From assembly GCA_031547305.1 (NCBI GenBank), contig JAVBSC010000029.1:9641-73640 (forward strand): a stretch of DNA of 64,000 nt, written 5' to 3'. This document shows positions 1-8,690 of the stretch, piece by piece. The position numbers were made by a program, and so were the translations under genes. Every line of letters begins with the position of its first letter. Position 1 is the stretch's first letter. Origin of the DNA: JAVBSC01 sp031547305. GTDB lineage: Bacteria > Desulfobacterota > Desulfovibrionia > Desulfovibrionales > Desulfovibrionaceae. Below the pieces are notes generated by a model. The model was not told where the DNA came from, searched no databases, and saw only the letters and a program-made list of their open reading frames with translations.

Positions 1-2384
1 ATGTTTCCCAGGAGCGCTACCAGGAACTTACACAGGACGGGCCATACCAGGAACGCCTGGCCACGGCGGTGCGCCGGATGCGCGACTACCTGGCCGCGCC
101 TTCGCCGCACAAATTCGAAGGCATAGAAAGCGGGCAGCCGGTGGTGGCCTACTTCAGCCTGGAATTCGGCGTAAGTCTTTGCCTGCCCATTTATTCCGGC
201 GGCCTGGGCATTCTGGCCGGAGATCACCTTAAGTCCGCCAGCGATTTGAACATTCCTTTGATCGGCATAGGCCTGGCTTATTCACAGGGCTACTTCCGCC
301 AATATATGACCCCGGACGGCTGGCAACAGGAACGTTACCCGGATTACGATTTTGAGCAGATGCCCCTGCAGCAGGCCAACACTCCTTCCGGCGAGCCGGC
401 GCGCTTCACCATGCAGTTGGGGGATCGCCCGATAGCCGTGCGCATTCTGGAGGCCAGGGTGGGCCGGGTCTCGCTCTACCTGATGGACACGAATATTCCG
501 GAAAACCCGCCGGACCTGCGCCAGGTAACGGCCCGGCTGTACGGCGGCAACCTGGAAATGCGGCTCTGGCAGGAAATACTCCTGGGCATAGGCGGCATTA
601 AGCTTTTGCATACTCTGGGCCTGCGGCCGCACGTAATCCACATGAACGAGGGGCATTCCGCTTTTGCCGGGGTGGAACGCGTGCGCACCATGATGAAGAA
701 TTTCAACCTTAGCTTTGAGGCGGCTTTGGAAGTTTCCGCCGCCGGCAGCATCTTCACCACCCACACCCCGGTGCCCGCCGGCAACGACCGCTTTCCGCCG
801 GACTTGATGCAGCGCTACTTCGAGCCCTACGCCAAAGAAATGGGCCTGGCCTTCAAGGTCTTCATGGCTCTTGGGCGGGAAGTGCCACAGGACGATTCCG
901 AGCCCTTCTGCATGACCGTGCTGGCTCTGCGCCTTTCCCGCTTCAACAACGGGGTGTCAAAACTGCACGGCAAGGTGTCGCGCCGCATGTGGCGCAGAAT
1001 CTGGAACCAGTTCCCGGAAGAAGACGTGCCCATAGGCGCCCTGACCAACGGAGTGCACGCCCCCACCTGGGTGGCCCCGGAAATGGCCAACCTGTATACG
1101 CGTTTTCTGGGCGGAAACTGGCGCGAGGATCCGGATTCCGCCAGAGTCTGGTCCCGCGCGGCCGCCATTCCGGATACCGAACTCTGGCGCACCCATGAGC
1201 TTTTGCGCTACCGCCTGGTGGAATTCGTGCGCGCCCGCCTGCACGCGCAGCTTACCGCCCAGGGCGTGCGCACCCAGGCGCTGCAGCAGGCCGAGGAAAT
1301 ACTCAACCCGGATGCCCTGACTATCGGCTTTGCCAGGCGCTTCGCCACATACAAGCGGGCCAACCTGCTCCTGCAGGACAAAGAAAACCTGCTGCGCGTC
1401 ATCTGCAACAAACAGATGCCCGTGCAGTTCATTTTTGCCGGCAAAGCCCACCCACAGGACAACGAAGGCAAACAACTCATGAAAGAGTTGATTACCTTCG
1501 CCAATCAGGAAGAATGCCGCATGAGCATGGTCTTTCTGGAAGACTACGACATGGAGGTGGCCGCGCATCTGGTTTCCGGCTGCGACGTCTGGTTGAACAA
1601 CCCGCGCCGCCCCCTGGAGGCCTGCGGTACCAGCGGCATGAAGGCCATGCTCAACGGCGTGCTCCAGTTCAGCACCCTGGACGGCTGGTGGGACGAGGCC
1701 TGGAAGGCGGATAACAGCCTGGGTTGGGCAATCGGCAAGGGCGAGGAGTACGATGACCCGGCCTACCAGGATATCGTGGAGCTTCAGACTCTTTATAAAA
1801 TTCTGGAAACGGAAATCATCCCGGACTTTTACGATCGCGGCCGGGGCGGCATCCCCAGGGCATGGGTGCAGCGCATGAAGCAGGCCCTGATCAATTTAGG
1901 ACCACAGTACAACTCGCACCGTATGGTCACGGACTATCTGAACACCGCCTACATCCCGGCCTTCAACAGCCAGATGCAGCTGGCCGGGAACGAATTCGCC
2001 AAGGCCAGGGAACTTTCCGCCTGGCGCATGCATATGATGACCAAGTGGCGCGAAGTGCAGATCCGCAACGTGGTCACTTCCAACGACGACACCCTGTATG
2101 TTGGCGATCCGGTAAGCGTGGAAGCTGAAGTGTTCATAGCGGATATTCCCAAGGAACACATCCAGGTGGAAATCTACGCCGGCCGGGTGGGCCAGGACAA
2201 CAGCTTCCAGGACCGCCATCTTACGCAAATGCTCCCGGATGGAGACGCCACGGATGGCTGGCAGAAATACAAAGGCCTGCTGCACCCTGAAGAAGCCGGA
2301 CGCTATGGCTTCAGCCTGCGGGCCATGCCCGCCCACCCGCTGCTGCCCAATCAGCACTTCGGGTTGATCCGCTGGAGTTCGTGA
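1..2384 (+). CDS. glgP: Alpha-glucan phosphorylase, 5' end outside the window
   Basis: GT35 pyridoxal-phosphate enzyme releasing glucose 1-phosphate from the ends of alpha-1,4-glucans such as glycogen, in the cytoplasm. The frame is open from base 3 with no start codon before the first in-frame ATG at 69, so the gene begins upstream of the window and that ATG is probably internal. Visible signatures are AYFSLEFGV and LPIYSGGLGILAGD near the N-terminus and the PLP-lysine block CGTSGMKAM (lysine codon near 1640). The roughly 790 residues seen fit the short bacterial type. The gene ends just before a 15-bp hairpin shared with the convergent methyltransferase gene. The family is firm; glycogen versus maltodextrin preference cannot be told. 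Confidence 0.93.
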   Translation, partial: VSQERYQELTQDGPYQERLATAVRRMRDYLAAPSPHKFEGIESGQPVVAYFSLEFGVSLCLPIYSGGLGILAGDHLKSASDLNIPLIGIGLAYSQGYFRQYMTPDGWQQERYPDYDFEQMPLQQANTPSGEPARFTMQLGDRPIAVRILEARVGRVSLYLMDTNIPENPPDLRQVTARLYGGNLEMRLWQEILLGIGGIKLLHTLGLRPHVIHMNEGHSAFAGVERVRTMMKNFNLSFEAALEVSAAGSIFTTHTPVPAGNDRFPPDLMQRYFEPYAKEMGLAFKVFMALGREVPQDDSEPFCMTVLALRLSRFNNGVSKLHGKVSRRMWRRIWNQFPEEDVPIGALTNGVHAPTWVAPEMANLYTRFLGGNWREDPDSARVWSRAAAIPDTELWRTHELLRYRLVEFVRARLHAQLTAQGVRTQALQQAEEILNPDALTIGFARRFATYKRANLLLQDKENLLRVICNKQMPVQFIFAGKAHPQDNEGKQLMKELITFANQEECRMSMVFLEDYDMEVAAHLVSGCDVWLNNPRRPLEACGTSGMKAMLNGVLQFSTLDGWWDEAWKADNSLGWAIGKGEEYDDPAYQDIVELQTLYKILETEIIPDFYDRGRGGIPRAWVQRMKQALINLGPQYNSHRMVTDYLNTAYIPAFNSQMQLAGNEFAKARELSAWRMHMMTKWREVQIRNVVTSNDDTLYVGDPVSVEAEVFIADIPKEHIQVEIYAGRVGQDNSFQDRHLTQMLPDGDATDGWQKYKGLLHPEEAGRYGFSLRAMPAHPLLPNQHFGLIRWSS

Positions 2385-2416
2385 TTTGACGCGGGACTGG
2401 GGACTTTTTGAATCAG

Positions 2417-2465
2417 TATGCACGGCGCGGCCGCCACGCTTCACGTGACAGCCGCGCCGTGCATA
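2417..2465. terminator. Bidirectional hairpin between convergent genes
   Basis: A perfect 15-bp inverted repeat (2417-2431 with 2451-2465, 19-nt loop) lies between the ends of glgP (+) and the methyltransferase gene (-). AT-rich sequence flanks it on the right. Position and symmetry suggest a shared terminator; there is no strong T-run. Confidence 0.6.
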
Positions 2466-2486
2466 TAATATGCGAAAATTTTTGAA

Positions 2487-3134
2487 TTAAGCTTTTCCTG
2501 ACGCCGTATACACCTCCACCACAGCCGGCGGCAGGTTGCGGGCCACGATGCGGCGGCTGCACGGGGTAAGGGCGTAGCGCCGCAGAGTGTAGCGCAGCCA
2601 GAAGGCGTAGGTATATTGGACCAGGCAGCCGCCGTGGCCGGCCAGCGCGGTGTTTATCTCCCGCAGCACCGGGAGCGAACGGCTTTTGGGCATGGCGTGA
2701 AAAGGCAGGGAAGAAACCACGGCCCGCAAATCGTAAGCCGGGTTCATTTCTTCAAGCAGGCTGTTAAAGCGGCAGGCGTCCTCCTCCAGCACCAGAACTT
2801 TGGGAAAAAGCGCCCGCAGGCGCCGGGCCATAGAGGACGAGCATTCCACGGCCACGATCTTTGAAGCCGGGTAACCGGCGCGCAGCAGGCTGGCCGTAAC
2901 CACACCGGTGCCGGCGCCCAGGTCCACCACCAGCCCAGGGCCGCCGCCGGGCACGGACCGGACCAGTTCCGCGGTCAGGCACCGGCTGCTGGGAAAAAGA
3001 GAGCCCACCTGCCTTGGCGCGTGGGCGAACTCGTTCAAAAAGACCGCGCTGTTTTTCAACTGCTCGGCCAGACTACCCATAGCCGGCGGCAACGCTTTGA
3101 CGATCTTTTTTATTCCCTTGGCGGATTTTTCCAT
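2487..3134 (-). CDS. Class I SAM-dependent methyltransferase (phospholipid or rRNA-adenine methyltransferase-like)
   Basis: A 215-residue methyltransferase with the SAM-binding motif VVDLGAGTGVV at about residues 69-79 and a following acidic strand (VAVECSS). The start FLNEFAHAPRQVGSLFPSS and the later SSLPFHAM resemble the KsgA-like phospholipid N-methyltransferase group, so phosphatidylethanolamine or a related lipid is a possible substrate; this is inference from the family. The frame stays open up to 3185, but the ATG at 3134 is preferred because GGAG lies 7-8 nt before it and the peptide then starts MEKSAKG. It stands alone between a terminator hairpin and the end of the fix cluster. The exact substrate is unknown. 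Confidence 0.75.
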   Translation of the reverse strand: MEKSAKGIKKIVKALPPAMGSLAEQLKNSAVFLNEFAHAPRQVGSLFPSSRCLTAELVRSVPGGGPGLVVDLGAGTGVVTASLLRAGYPASKIVAVECSSSMARRLRALFPKVLVLEEDACRFNSLLEEMNPAYDLRAVVSSLPFHAMPKSRSLPVLREINTALAGHGGCLVQYTYAFWLRYTLRRYALTPCSRRIVARNLPPAVVEVYTASGKA

Positions 3135-3286
3135 AATTACACTCCAATGGGCGGCAATATGCCGTTCGCAGAGTGTATATATCATTTAGACAGCCTTAAC
3201 AACTGTGGGGAAAATAAGAAAAAAGACAGGGCCGGGGAGATTGACTTCCCTGGCCCCGGTTTTTGTTTTATTCAGCCAATCCGCGC

Positions 3287-3568
3287 CTATCCATGCCTGA
3301 ATTGAATTCCGAATGAAGGTCTCGGATGATTCCACTCCAACGCGCCCGGCAGGCGTGCGCAGACCACGCGGCAGGTGCCGCATTCCAGGCACCCGGCGAC
3401 TTCAAAGACCAGTCGGCCGTCATTGCCCATGGTGTACAACCCGGCCGGGCAGACAACGGTAAGGGCCTTTTTGGCGGCCTCGTCCATACGGTCCTGGTGC
3501 AGGATTATATGCGGATTGCCTTCGTCAACCACGAACTTGTCAATGGAAAGTTTCTGTTCAACGTTCAT
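3287..3568 (-). CDS. fixX: FixX-type ferredoxin-like protein
   Basis: A 93-residue iron-sulfur protein and the last gene of the fixABCX cluster. Five cysteines are visible: C40 in VCPAGLY and a CxxCxxCxxxC set at 60, 63, 66 and 70, which fits one [4Fe-4S] cluster as in other FixX proteins. In known FixABCX complexes FixX works with FixC to pass electrons from the FixAB flavoprotein to quinone, and the complex can bifurcate electrons toward ferredoxin. Its ATG overlaps the fixC stop by 4 nt, indicating translational coupling, with GAGGAG about 10 nt upstream inside fixC. The identification is strong from sequence and context. Confidence 0.9.
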   Translation of the reverse strand: MNVEQKLSIDKFVVDEGNPHIILHQDRMDEAAKKALTVVCPAGLYTMGNDGRLVFEVAGCLECGTCRVVCARLPGALEWNHPRPSFGIQFRHG

Positions 3569-4848
3569 ATGGAGCGCGCTCCTCTGAATCCGTCCCTGAG
3601 CAGCCCGAACAGGCCCGCTTTGGACACGGCGGGCAGGGCCTTCTTGATGAAGAGTCTGGAGGGCCCGTTAACGGTGAACAGGCTGGTGAAAAGCTCTTCC
3701 GCCAGTTCCGGGTATTCCTTGTACAGGCGGGGCGTGTGCTCGATAAAATCCGGCGCCCGCTTGTGTGTTTCCAGATCTTGAAGCACAAAGCTCCGCTCCA
3801 GCCGGTTTTTATAGCCGCCCAGCACGGCCGCTGAATAGTCGCCCTTGTTCTTGGCTTCCAGGGCGGTTTCCGCCGCCAGCATGCCCGAGGCGACCGCGTA
3901 ATCCATGCCGCGCACGGTATAGCCGAAGTTCAGGCAGAATCCTGCGGCGTCGCCAAGCAGCATCACGCCGTCCCCGGCCAGGGTGGGCAGCATGTTCATG
4001 CCGCCCTCCGGCACCAGGTGGGCCGAGTACTCCACCAACTTTCCTCCGGCCAGCAGGAGTTTCAGGGGGCTGCTTTCCCGGAAAGCCTCCATCAGGTCCG
4101 GCAACCGGGTCCGCGATCCGGCCAGGGCGTGCACGGAAACAACCAGGCCGACGCTCAGGCTTTCCTTGTTGGTGTAGACAAAACCTCCGCCTACCAGGCC
4201 GCCGGTGGACGCACCCGCGAAAAGGTGGGCCGCGCCTTCGCCGTCTTCCAGGCCGAAGCGGTCGTTGATCACCCCTTTGGGGAGTTCCACCACTTCTTTA
4301 ACCCCTACAGCCACCATATTGGGCGCGAGTTCCTTTTTCAGGCCGGCTTTCCTCCCGAGCGGACTGTTCACGCCGTCGGCCAGAAGCACCACGTCAGCGG
4401 TCAATTCGTCCTCGCCCGCACGCACACCCGAAACTTTGCCGTTCTCATAGATCAGGTCATCGGCCACGGCCGGGCTGACCACGTCGCACCCGGCTTCCTC
4501 GGCCTTTGCCGCCAGCCACGGATCAAACTCCGAGCGCAGCACGGTGTACGAGGCCGAAGCCGGGGCCGCGAAACGCGAGGAGGAAAAATCCATGGTGAAA
4601 CAGCTTTCGCCGGTCAGCATGGAGATCTTTTCCCGGATCACCTTACGTTCAACCGGCGCTTCTTCCGCGAACCCGGGAATGATTTTCTCCAGGCTGTGCC
4701 CGTAGATGCGTCCCCCGGTCATATTTTTTGACCCTGGCGAATCGCCGCGCTCAACCACGAGCACGCTCATACCGGCTTTGGCCATACACAGGGCGGCCGC
4801 GCTGCCGGAAAGACCGGCGCCCACCACTATCGCATCATAATCCGCCAT
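3565..4848 (-). CDS. fixC: FixC, FAD-dependent electron-transfer oxidoreductase
   Basis: A 427-residue flavoprotein of the FixC / ETF-quinone oxidoreductase family. The N-terminal dinucleotide fold carries GAGLSG at residues 10-15, followed by the VVERGDSPGSKNMTGGRIYG stretch typical of FixC; a second FAD block (MLLGDAAGFCLNFGYTVRGMDYA) lies in the C-terminal half. It should take electrons from FixAB and hand them to the membrane quinone pool with FixX. The length matches the family. A GAGGAG Shine-Dalgarno lies 6 nt before the ATG. It is 10 nt downstream of fixB and overlaps fixX by 4 nt. Confidence 0.92.
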   Translation of the reverse strand: MADYDAIVVGAGLSGSAAALCMAKAGMSVLVVERGDSPGSKNMTGGRIYGHSLEKIIPGFAEEAPVERKVIREKISMLTGESCFTMDFSSSRFAAPASASYTVLRSEFDPWLAAKAEEAGCDVVSPAVADDLIYENGKVSGVRAGEDELTADVVLLADGVNSPLGRKAGLKKELAPNMVAVGVKEVVELPKGVINDRFGLEDGEGAAHLFAGASTGGLVGGGFVYTNKESLSVGLVVSVHALAGSRTRLPDLMEAFRESSPLKLLLAGGKLVEYSAHLVPEGGMNMLPTLAGDGVMLLGDAAGFCLNFGYTVRGMDYAVASGMLAAETALEAKNKGDYSAAVLGGYKNRLERSFVLQDLETHKRAPDFIEHTPRLYKEYPELAEELFTSLFTVNGPSRLFIKKALPAVSKAGLFGLLRDGFRGARSI

Positions 4849-4858
4849 ACCAGCTCCT

Positions 4859-5791
4859 CTATGCCGCGCCGAAGGCCTTGATCAAATTCGGGACCACTTC
4901 CTTCCAGTCGCCAACGATGTAGTAATCGGCGTTCTGGTTGAGCAGGGCCTCGGCGTCCTTGTTCACGGACACGATGACCTTGGCGTCGCGCACTCCGTAG
5001 TAATGCTGGGCCTGGCCGGAAATGCCCACGGCCAGGTACAGCTGGGGCTTGATCTGCTGGCCGGAAATGCCGATGTAGCGTTCTTCCGGCAGCCATTTGA
5101 AGAACTCCGCAATCGGGCGGGAGCAGGCCATTTCCGCGCCGATGGCCTTGGCCAGGGCTTCAATCGCGGCCAGATCCTTCTGGTCGCTCACACCGCGCCC
5201 GATCCCGACAACCTTGGCCGCGTCGTCCAGGTTCACGCTTTGTTCCGCTTTGGGCAGGCGGGCCGTCACCTCGGCCGAACCGGCGGCCGGGGCCAGTACG
5301 GCGACCGCGCCGGAGCGCGAGGCGTCAGGCAGCGCCGGGTCGCAGGCCTTGGCGGCCACCGTGGCCAGCACGGTTTTGGTCTTGCTGGCGGCATGGGCCA
5401 CACCAGCGCCGCCATAGACCAGCGTATCGCCGGAAACGCCTTCGGCCGTGAGCGCCAGGTTTTTCACATTGGAAAAGCAGGGCGCGTCCAGAAACGCGCC
5501 GAGTTGCGCGGCCATGTCGCGGCAACGCTTGCTGGCGCTTAGAAGGATCACGGCGGGCGCGTCGGCCCTGGCTTTTTCAGCCAGCACCGGGGTATAGTTT
5601 TCCCAGGGGGCGTCAGCGGGCAGAGGCAGGGCAAAAGCCGCTTGCGCCCCCAGGGCGACGCCCTGTTTGGCGGCGGCTTCATCGCCGTTGACAAAGGCCG
5701 TTATTTCCGCGTCCGGCTGGAGGGATTTCGCACAGGCCGCAAGAACGGCCATCCAGGCGGTATTTTCAGCAATTATCCAGATCTTGGACAT
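4859..5791 (-). CDS. fixB: FixB, electron-transfer flavoprotein alpha subunit
   Basis: A 310-residue ETF alpha-type subunit. The C-terminal FAD-binding region PQLYLAVGISGQAQH starts near residue 249, with the following KVIVSVNKDAEA and YYIVGDW motifs characteristic of EtfA/FixB. There is no extra N-terminal ferredoxin domain. It should pair with FixA to accept electrons, either from the acyl-CoA dehydrogenase encoded two genes upstream or from NADH if the complex bifurcates. The start is set by GGGAG about 9 nt before the ATG. It sits 18 nt after fixA and 10 nt before fixC in one transcription unit. Confidence 0.92.
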   Translation of the reverse strand: MSKIWIIAENTAWMAVLAACAKSLQPDAEITAFVNGDEAAAKQGVALGAQAAFALPLPADAPWENYTPVLAEKARADAPAVILLSASKRCRDMAAQLGAFLDAPCFSNVKNLALTAEGVSGDTLVYGGAGVAHAASKTKTVLATVAAKACDPALPDASRSGAVAVLAPAAGSAEVTARLPKAEQSVNLDDAAKVVGIGRGVSDQKDLAAIEALAKAIGAEMACSRPIAEFFKWLPEERYIGISGQQIKPQLYLAVGISGQAQHYYGVRDAKVIVSVNKDAEALLNQNADYYIVGDWKEVVPNLIKAFGAA

Positions 5792-5809
5792 AATTTTTTC
5801 TCCCTCGCT

Positions 5810-6592
5810 CTAAATGATTCCGTCCGCGGCCAGTTGTTTGGCCAGGGCCGCGGCGGCGTCGGCAACGCTCACGCCGTCCGGGTTCAGGCGCACGGCCTTG
5901 CGCTCGGAAAGCGGGGCCTTCACGCTGGCGACCGAGAGCAAGGGCGCCGCCGCTTCGGCCGTGAGGCCGATATCCGCAAGGGACAGCTTGGTGGCCGGCT
6001 TCTTTTTGGCCGCCAGAATCTGCTTCACGCTGGGAATCGGGGCTTCGCAAATGTCCGGCACAATGGACACCACGACCGGGCCGGCGACCTTCAGGCACTC
6101 GGTTCCATCCTCCAGCTTGCGCTCAAGAACCAGGGCCTCGCCACGCGCTTCGGCTTTGCTCACGTAGCTCACTGAGGTGAAGCCGAGCAGCGCGGCCAGG
6201 CGCGGACCGACCTGCTGGGCATACTGGTCGCTGGAGCCCTCGGAGCAGATCACCACATCCACTCCGCCCAGGGAGCGGATCATGGCGGCCAGCGCCTTGG
6301 AGGCGGTAACGCTGTCCGCAGAGGCCATGACCGGATCATCCAGATAATACACGGCGTCCGGGCCGCGCGACAAAGCATCCTTGGCCGAGGCTTCTGTGGC
6401 TGCGCCGCAGGTGACCGCGACAAGCTCGCAGCCCGTCGCCTCCCTCAGGCGCACGCCAGTTTCCAGGCCCATCCGATCGTATTCGTTAATCTGGGGCTTG
6501 CACTTTTCCATGTCGAGTTCGCGGGTCCGCTCGTTGACCCGGATGTCGGCGTCAGACAGAACCCACTTGTAGCATACGGCTATCTTTTTCAT
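5810..6592 (-). CDS. fixA: FixA, electron-transfer flavoprotein beta subunit (carnitine-operon type)
   Basis: A 260-residue ETF beta-type subunit. The motif SSDQYAQQVG at residues 120-129 replaces the DTAQVGP of housekeeping EtfB. As I recall the E. coli FixA sequence, this motif and the later LEDGTECL and IPSVKQILAAKKKP stretches resemble it closely, so FixA is preferred over plain EtfB. It forms the flavoprotein dimer with FixB. It is the first fix gene, 123 nt downstream of the acyl-CoA dehydrogenase gene, with a GC hairpin in that gap. A GAGAGG motif close upstream supports the start. Confidence 0.9.
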   Translation of the reverse strand: MKKIAVCYKWVLSDADIRVNERTRELDMEKCKPQINEYDRMGLETGVRLREATGCELVAVTCGAATEASAKDALSRGPDAVYYLDDPVMASADSVTASKALAAMIRSLGGVDVVICSEGSSDQYAQQVGPRLAALLGFTSVSYVSKAEARGEALVLERKLEDGTECLKVAGPVVVSIVPDICEAPIPSVKQILAAKKKPATKLSLADIGLTAEAAAPLLSVASVKAPLSERKAVRLNPDGVSVADAAAALAKQLAADGII

Positions 6593-6661
6593 TCCAACCT
6601 CTCACAAAAATCGGCATAACGTCTCTATCATTGCGGATAATCGGCGTTTTCCCTTGTAAAG

Positions 6662-6692
6662 GCCGGGGGCAGCCTGACGGTCTTCCCCCGGC
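6662..6692. terminator. Intercistronic GC hairpin before fixA
   Basis: GCCGGGGG (6662-6669) pairs with CCCCCGGC (6685-6692) around a 15-nt loop, between the acyl-CoA dehydrogenase gene and fixA on the minus strand. There is no clear T-run, so partial termination or mRNA-end protection is more likely than a full stop. Confidence 0.4.
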
Positions 6693-6715
6693 GCCGGACA
6701 GATGAAGGGGACGCC

Positions 6716-7852
6716 CTACGCCAGGACAGCCCCGGAAATCACCATTTTCATCACTTCGTTGGTTCCTTCATAGATTTCCGTGATCTTGGCGTCGCGCAGG
6801 AAGCGCTCCACCGGGTAATTTTTGGTGTAGCCTATGCCGCCGTGCAGCTGGATGGCGTCACGGGTCACGTCCACAGCCATGCGGGCCGCGGTCAGCTTGG
6901 CCATGGCCGAGTACTTGCTCCAGCGGCCGGGCTTGTCGTTGTGCCAGGCGGCCTGATAGCTGAGCAGGCGCGCGCCTTCAACGGCGTTGGCCATGTCGGC
7001 CACCATCCACTGGATGCCCTGGTTGGCGGCGATGGGCTTGCCGAACTGCTTGCGGTCCTTGATGTAGGTGACCGCGGCGTCAAGGGCCCCCTGGGCAATG
7101 CCCACGGCCTGGGCGGCCACGCCGATGCGCCCGGCGTCAAGAGCGCGCATGGCGATTTTGAAGCCGTCGCCTTCCTGGCCGATCATGTCGGAAACAGGCA
7201 CCACCATGTTGTCGAAAATAATTTCGGCCGTGGCGGAAGCGCAAATGCCCAACTTTTCCTCAAGCTGGCCGATCTTCAGGCCAGGGTTGTCACGGCTGAC
7301 GATAAAGGCGGTAATGCCCTTGAGGCCCTTGTCCGGCTGGGTCATGACGAAAATCACGTAGGTGCCGCCGACGCTGCCGTTGGTGATGAAAACCTTGGAG
7401 CCGTTGATGATGAACTTGTCGCCGTCGCGCACGCCGCGGCTGGACTGGGCGCCGGCGTCAGTGCCCGCGCCCGGCTCGGTCAGGCAGAAGCAGCCGATGC
7501 TTTTGCCCGAGGCAAGGTCGGGCAGATATTTCTTTTTCTGCTCCTCCGTGCCGAAGTAGTAAATGGGCTTGGTGGCCATGCCGTGCACGGAAAGGATGAT
7601 GCTGTGCGAAGCGTCCACGCGGGCCAGTTCCTCATACACGATGGCCGCGGCCAGGCTGTCCACCCCGGTTCCGCCGAATTCTTCCGGCAGAGCCAGGCCG
7701 AACAGGGAAAGCTCTTTCATGCGAGCCACGGTTTCCGCGGGGAAGCGATGATTTTTGTCTATTTCGGCCGCGATCGGCTTGATTTCATTTTCGGCGAACT
7801 CGCGCACCATATTACGAATGAGTTCCTGTTCTTCGTTCAGGGCAAAATCCAT
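6716..7852 (-). CDS. Acyl-CoA dehydrogenase, short-chain type
   Basis: A 378-residue FAD enzyme that introduces a trans-2,3 double bond into an acyl-CoA and gives its electrons to an electron-transfer flavoprotein. The family blocks CFCLTEPGAGTDAGAQ and GIGYTKNYPVERFLRDAKI are present, and the catalytic base is E362 in EIYEGTNEV, as in butyryl/short-chain enzymes. E. coli CaiA, as I recall it, lacks this arrangement, so oxidation of a short acyl-CoA is more likely than crotonobetainyl-CoA reduction. AAGGAG lies 7 nt before the ATG. It follows the crotonase gene by 12 nt and precedes fixABCX, its probable electron acceptor. Chain length and branching preference are unknown. Confidence 0.9.
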   Translation of the reverse strand: MDFALNEEQELIRNMVREFAENEIKPIAAEIDKNHRFPAETVARMKELSLFGLALPEEFGGTGVDSLAAAIVYEELARVDASHSIILSVHGMATKPIYYFGTEEQKKKYLPDLASGKSIGCFCLTEPGAGTDAGAQSSRGVRDGDKFIINGSKVFITNGSVGGTYVIFVMTQPDKGLKGITAFIVSRDNPGLKIGQLEEKLGICASATAEIIFDNMVVPVSDMIGQEGDGFKIAMRALDAGRIGVAAQAVGIAQGALDAAVTYIKDRKQFGKPIAANQGIQWMVADMANAVEGARLLSYQAAWHNDKPGRWSKYSAMAKLTAARMAVDVTRDAIQLHGGIGYTKNYPVERFLRDAKITEIYEGTNEVMKMVISGAVLA

Positions 7853-7864
7853 GTGGGTCTCCTT

Positions 7865-8629
7865 TTATTTGTTGTCGAATGCCGGTGTGCGTTTTTCAAT
7901 AAAGGCCACCGAGGCCTCGCGAAAATCATGGTAAGCCTGGAATTCCACTGTGCAGCGCAAGTTGTTCTCGAATTTTTTCGGAAGATCGCGGTCATAGTTT
8001 TCATTAAGGCAGCGTTTCCAGAGCATGAGCGAACGGCGGGAATTGGCTATAAACTCCTTCGCCACGGCGCGGGCTTCGTCCAGCAGGTTTTCTCTGGGGA
8101 CGACCTTGTGGATGCCGCCATAATGATGGATTTGCTCCGAGGTCAGATGGTTCCCCGAAAAGGCCATATAGCGGAGCACTTTCTCCGGCACAAGAAGCGA
8201 GGCGAAGCCGTCCGCGCCGATGATGCCAACCTTGATTTCCGAAAGCATGAATTTAGCCCCCGCCACGGCCACAAGCACGTCGCAGCAGGCCGCAAAAGCG
8301 CAACCCGCACCGGCGGCGGCCCCGTTGATCGCGCCGATGACCGGATAGCGGCAATTTTTCACGGACATGTACGCATTCAAAATGATGTCATAATAGGTAG
8401 CGCATTTGCCCCGCTCATAGAATTCGCCGAATTCATCCAGGTCGTTGCCGGCCATGAATATTTTCCCGGCCGAGGTGAGTATGACCGTCTTGACGTCATC
8501 ACGGGCGTCCAGGGCGTAAAAGGCGTCCCGCAATTCGATGTACGCCTCGCCGCAAGTGGCGTTCGCCGGCGGGCGGTCATAGGTCACCGTCGCAATATGA
8601 TCCCGCACGTCCACTTTCACAAAGCTCAT
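7865..8629 (-). CDS. Enoyl-CoA hydratase/isomerase family protein lacking one catalytic glutamate
   Basis: A 254-residue crotonase-fold protein. The oxyanion-hole segment AGNDLDEF (60-67) and the GAINGAAAGAGC segment are present. In true enoyl-CoA hydratases two glutamates (144 and 164 in rat numbering, 20 residues apart) activate water. Here the second is kept as E131 (SEIKVG), but the first aligns with A111 (GCAFAACCD). Enoyl-CoA isomerases keep only the second, so isomerisation or another crotonase-type reaction is plausible; simple hydration is uncertain. The N-terminal ANATCGEAY segment is also unusual. Between the CoA-transferase and acyl-CoA dehydrogenase genes, with a good AAGGAG. Confidence 0.82.
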   Translation of the reverse strand: MSFVKVDVRDHIATVTYDRPPANATCGEAYIELRDAFYALDARDDVKTVILTSAGKIFMAGNDLDEFGEFYERGKCATYYDIILNAYMSVKNCRYPVIGAINGAAAGAGCAFAACCDVLVAVAGAKFMLSEIKVGIIGADGFASLLVPEKVLRYMAFSGNHLTSEQIHHYGGIHKVVPRENLLDEARAVAKEFIANSRRSLMLWKRCLNENYDRDLPKKFENNLRCTVEFQAYHDFREASVAFIEKRTPAFDNK

Positions 8630-8690
8630 GTCGGCACTCCTTGCACAGGCGGTTTCTTTGTCCCGCGCTTCGTTAAAACTATCGGCGGCA

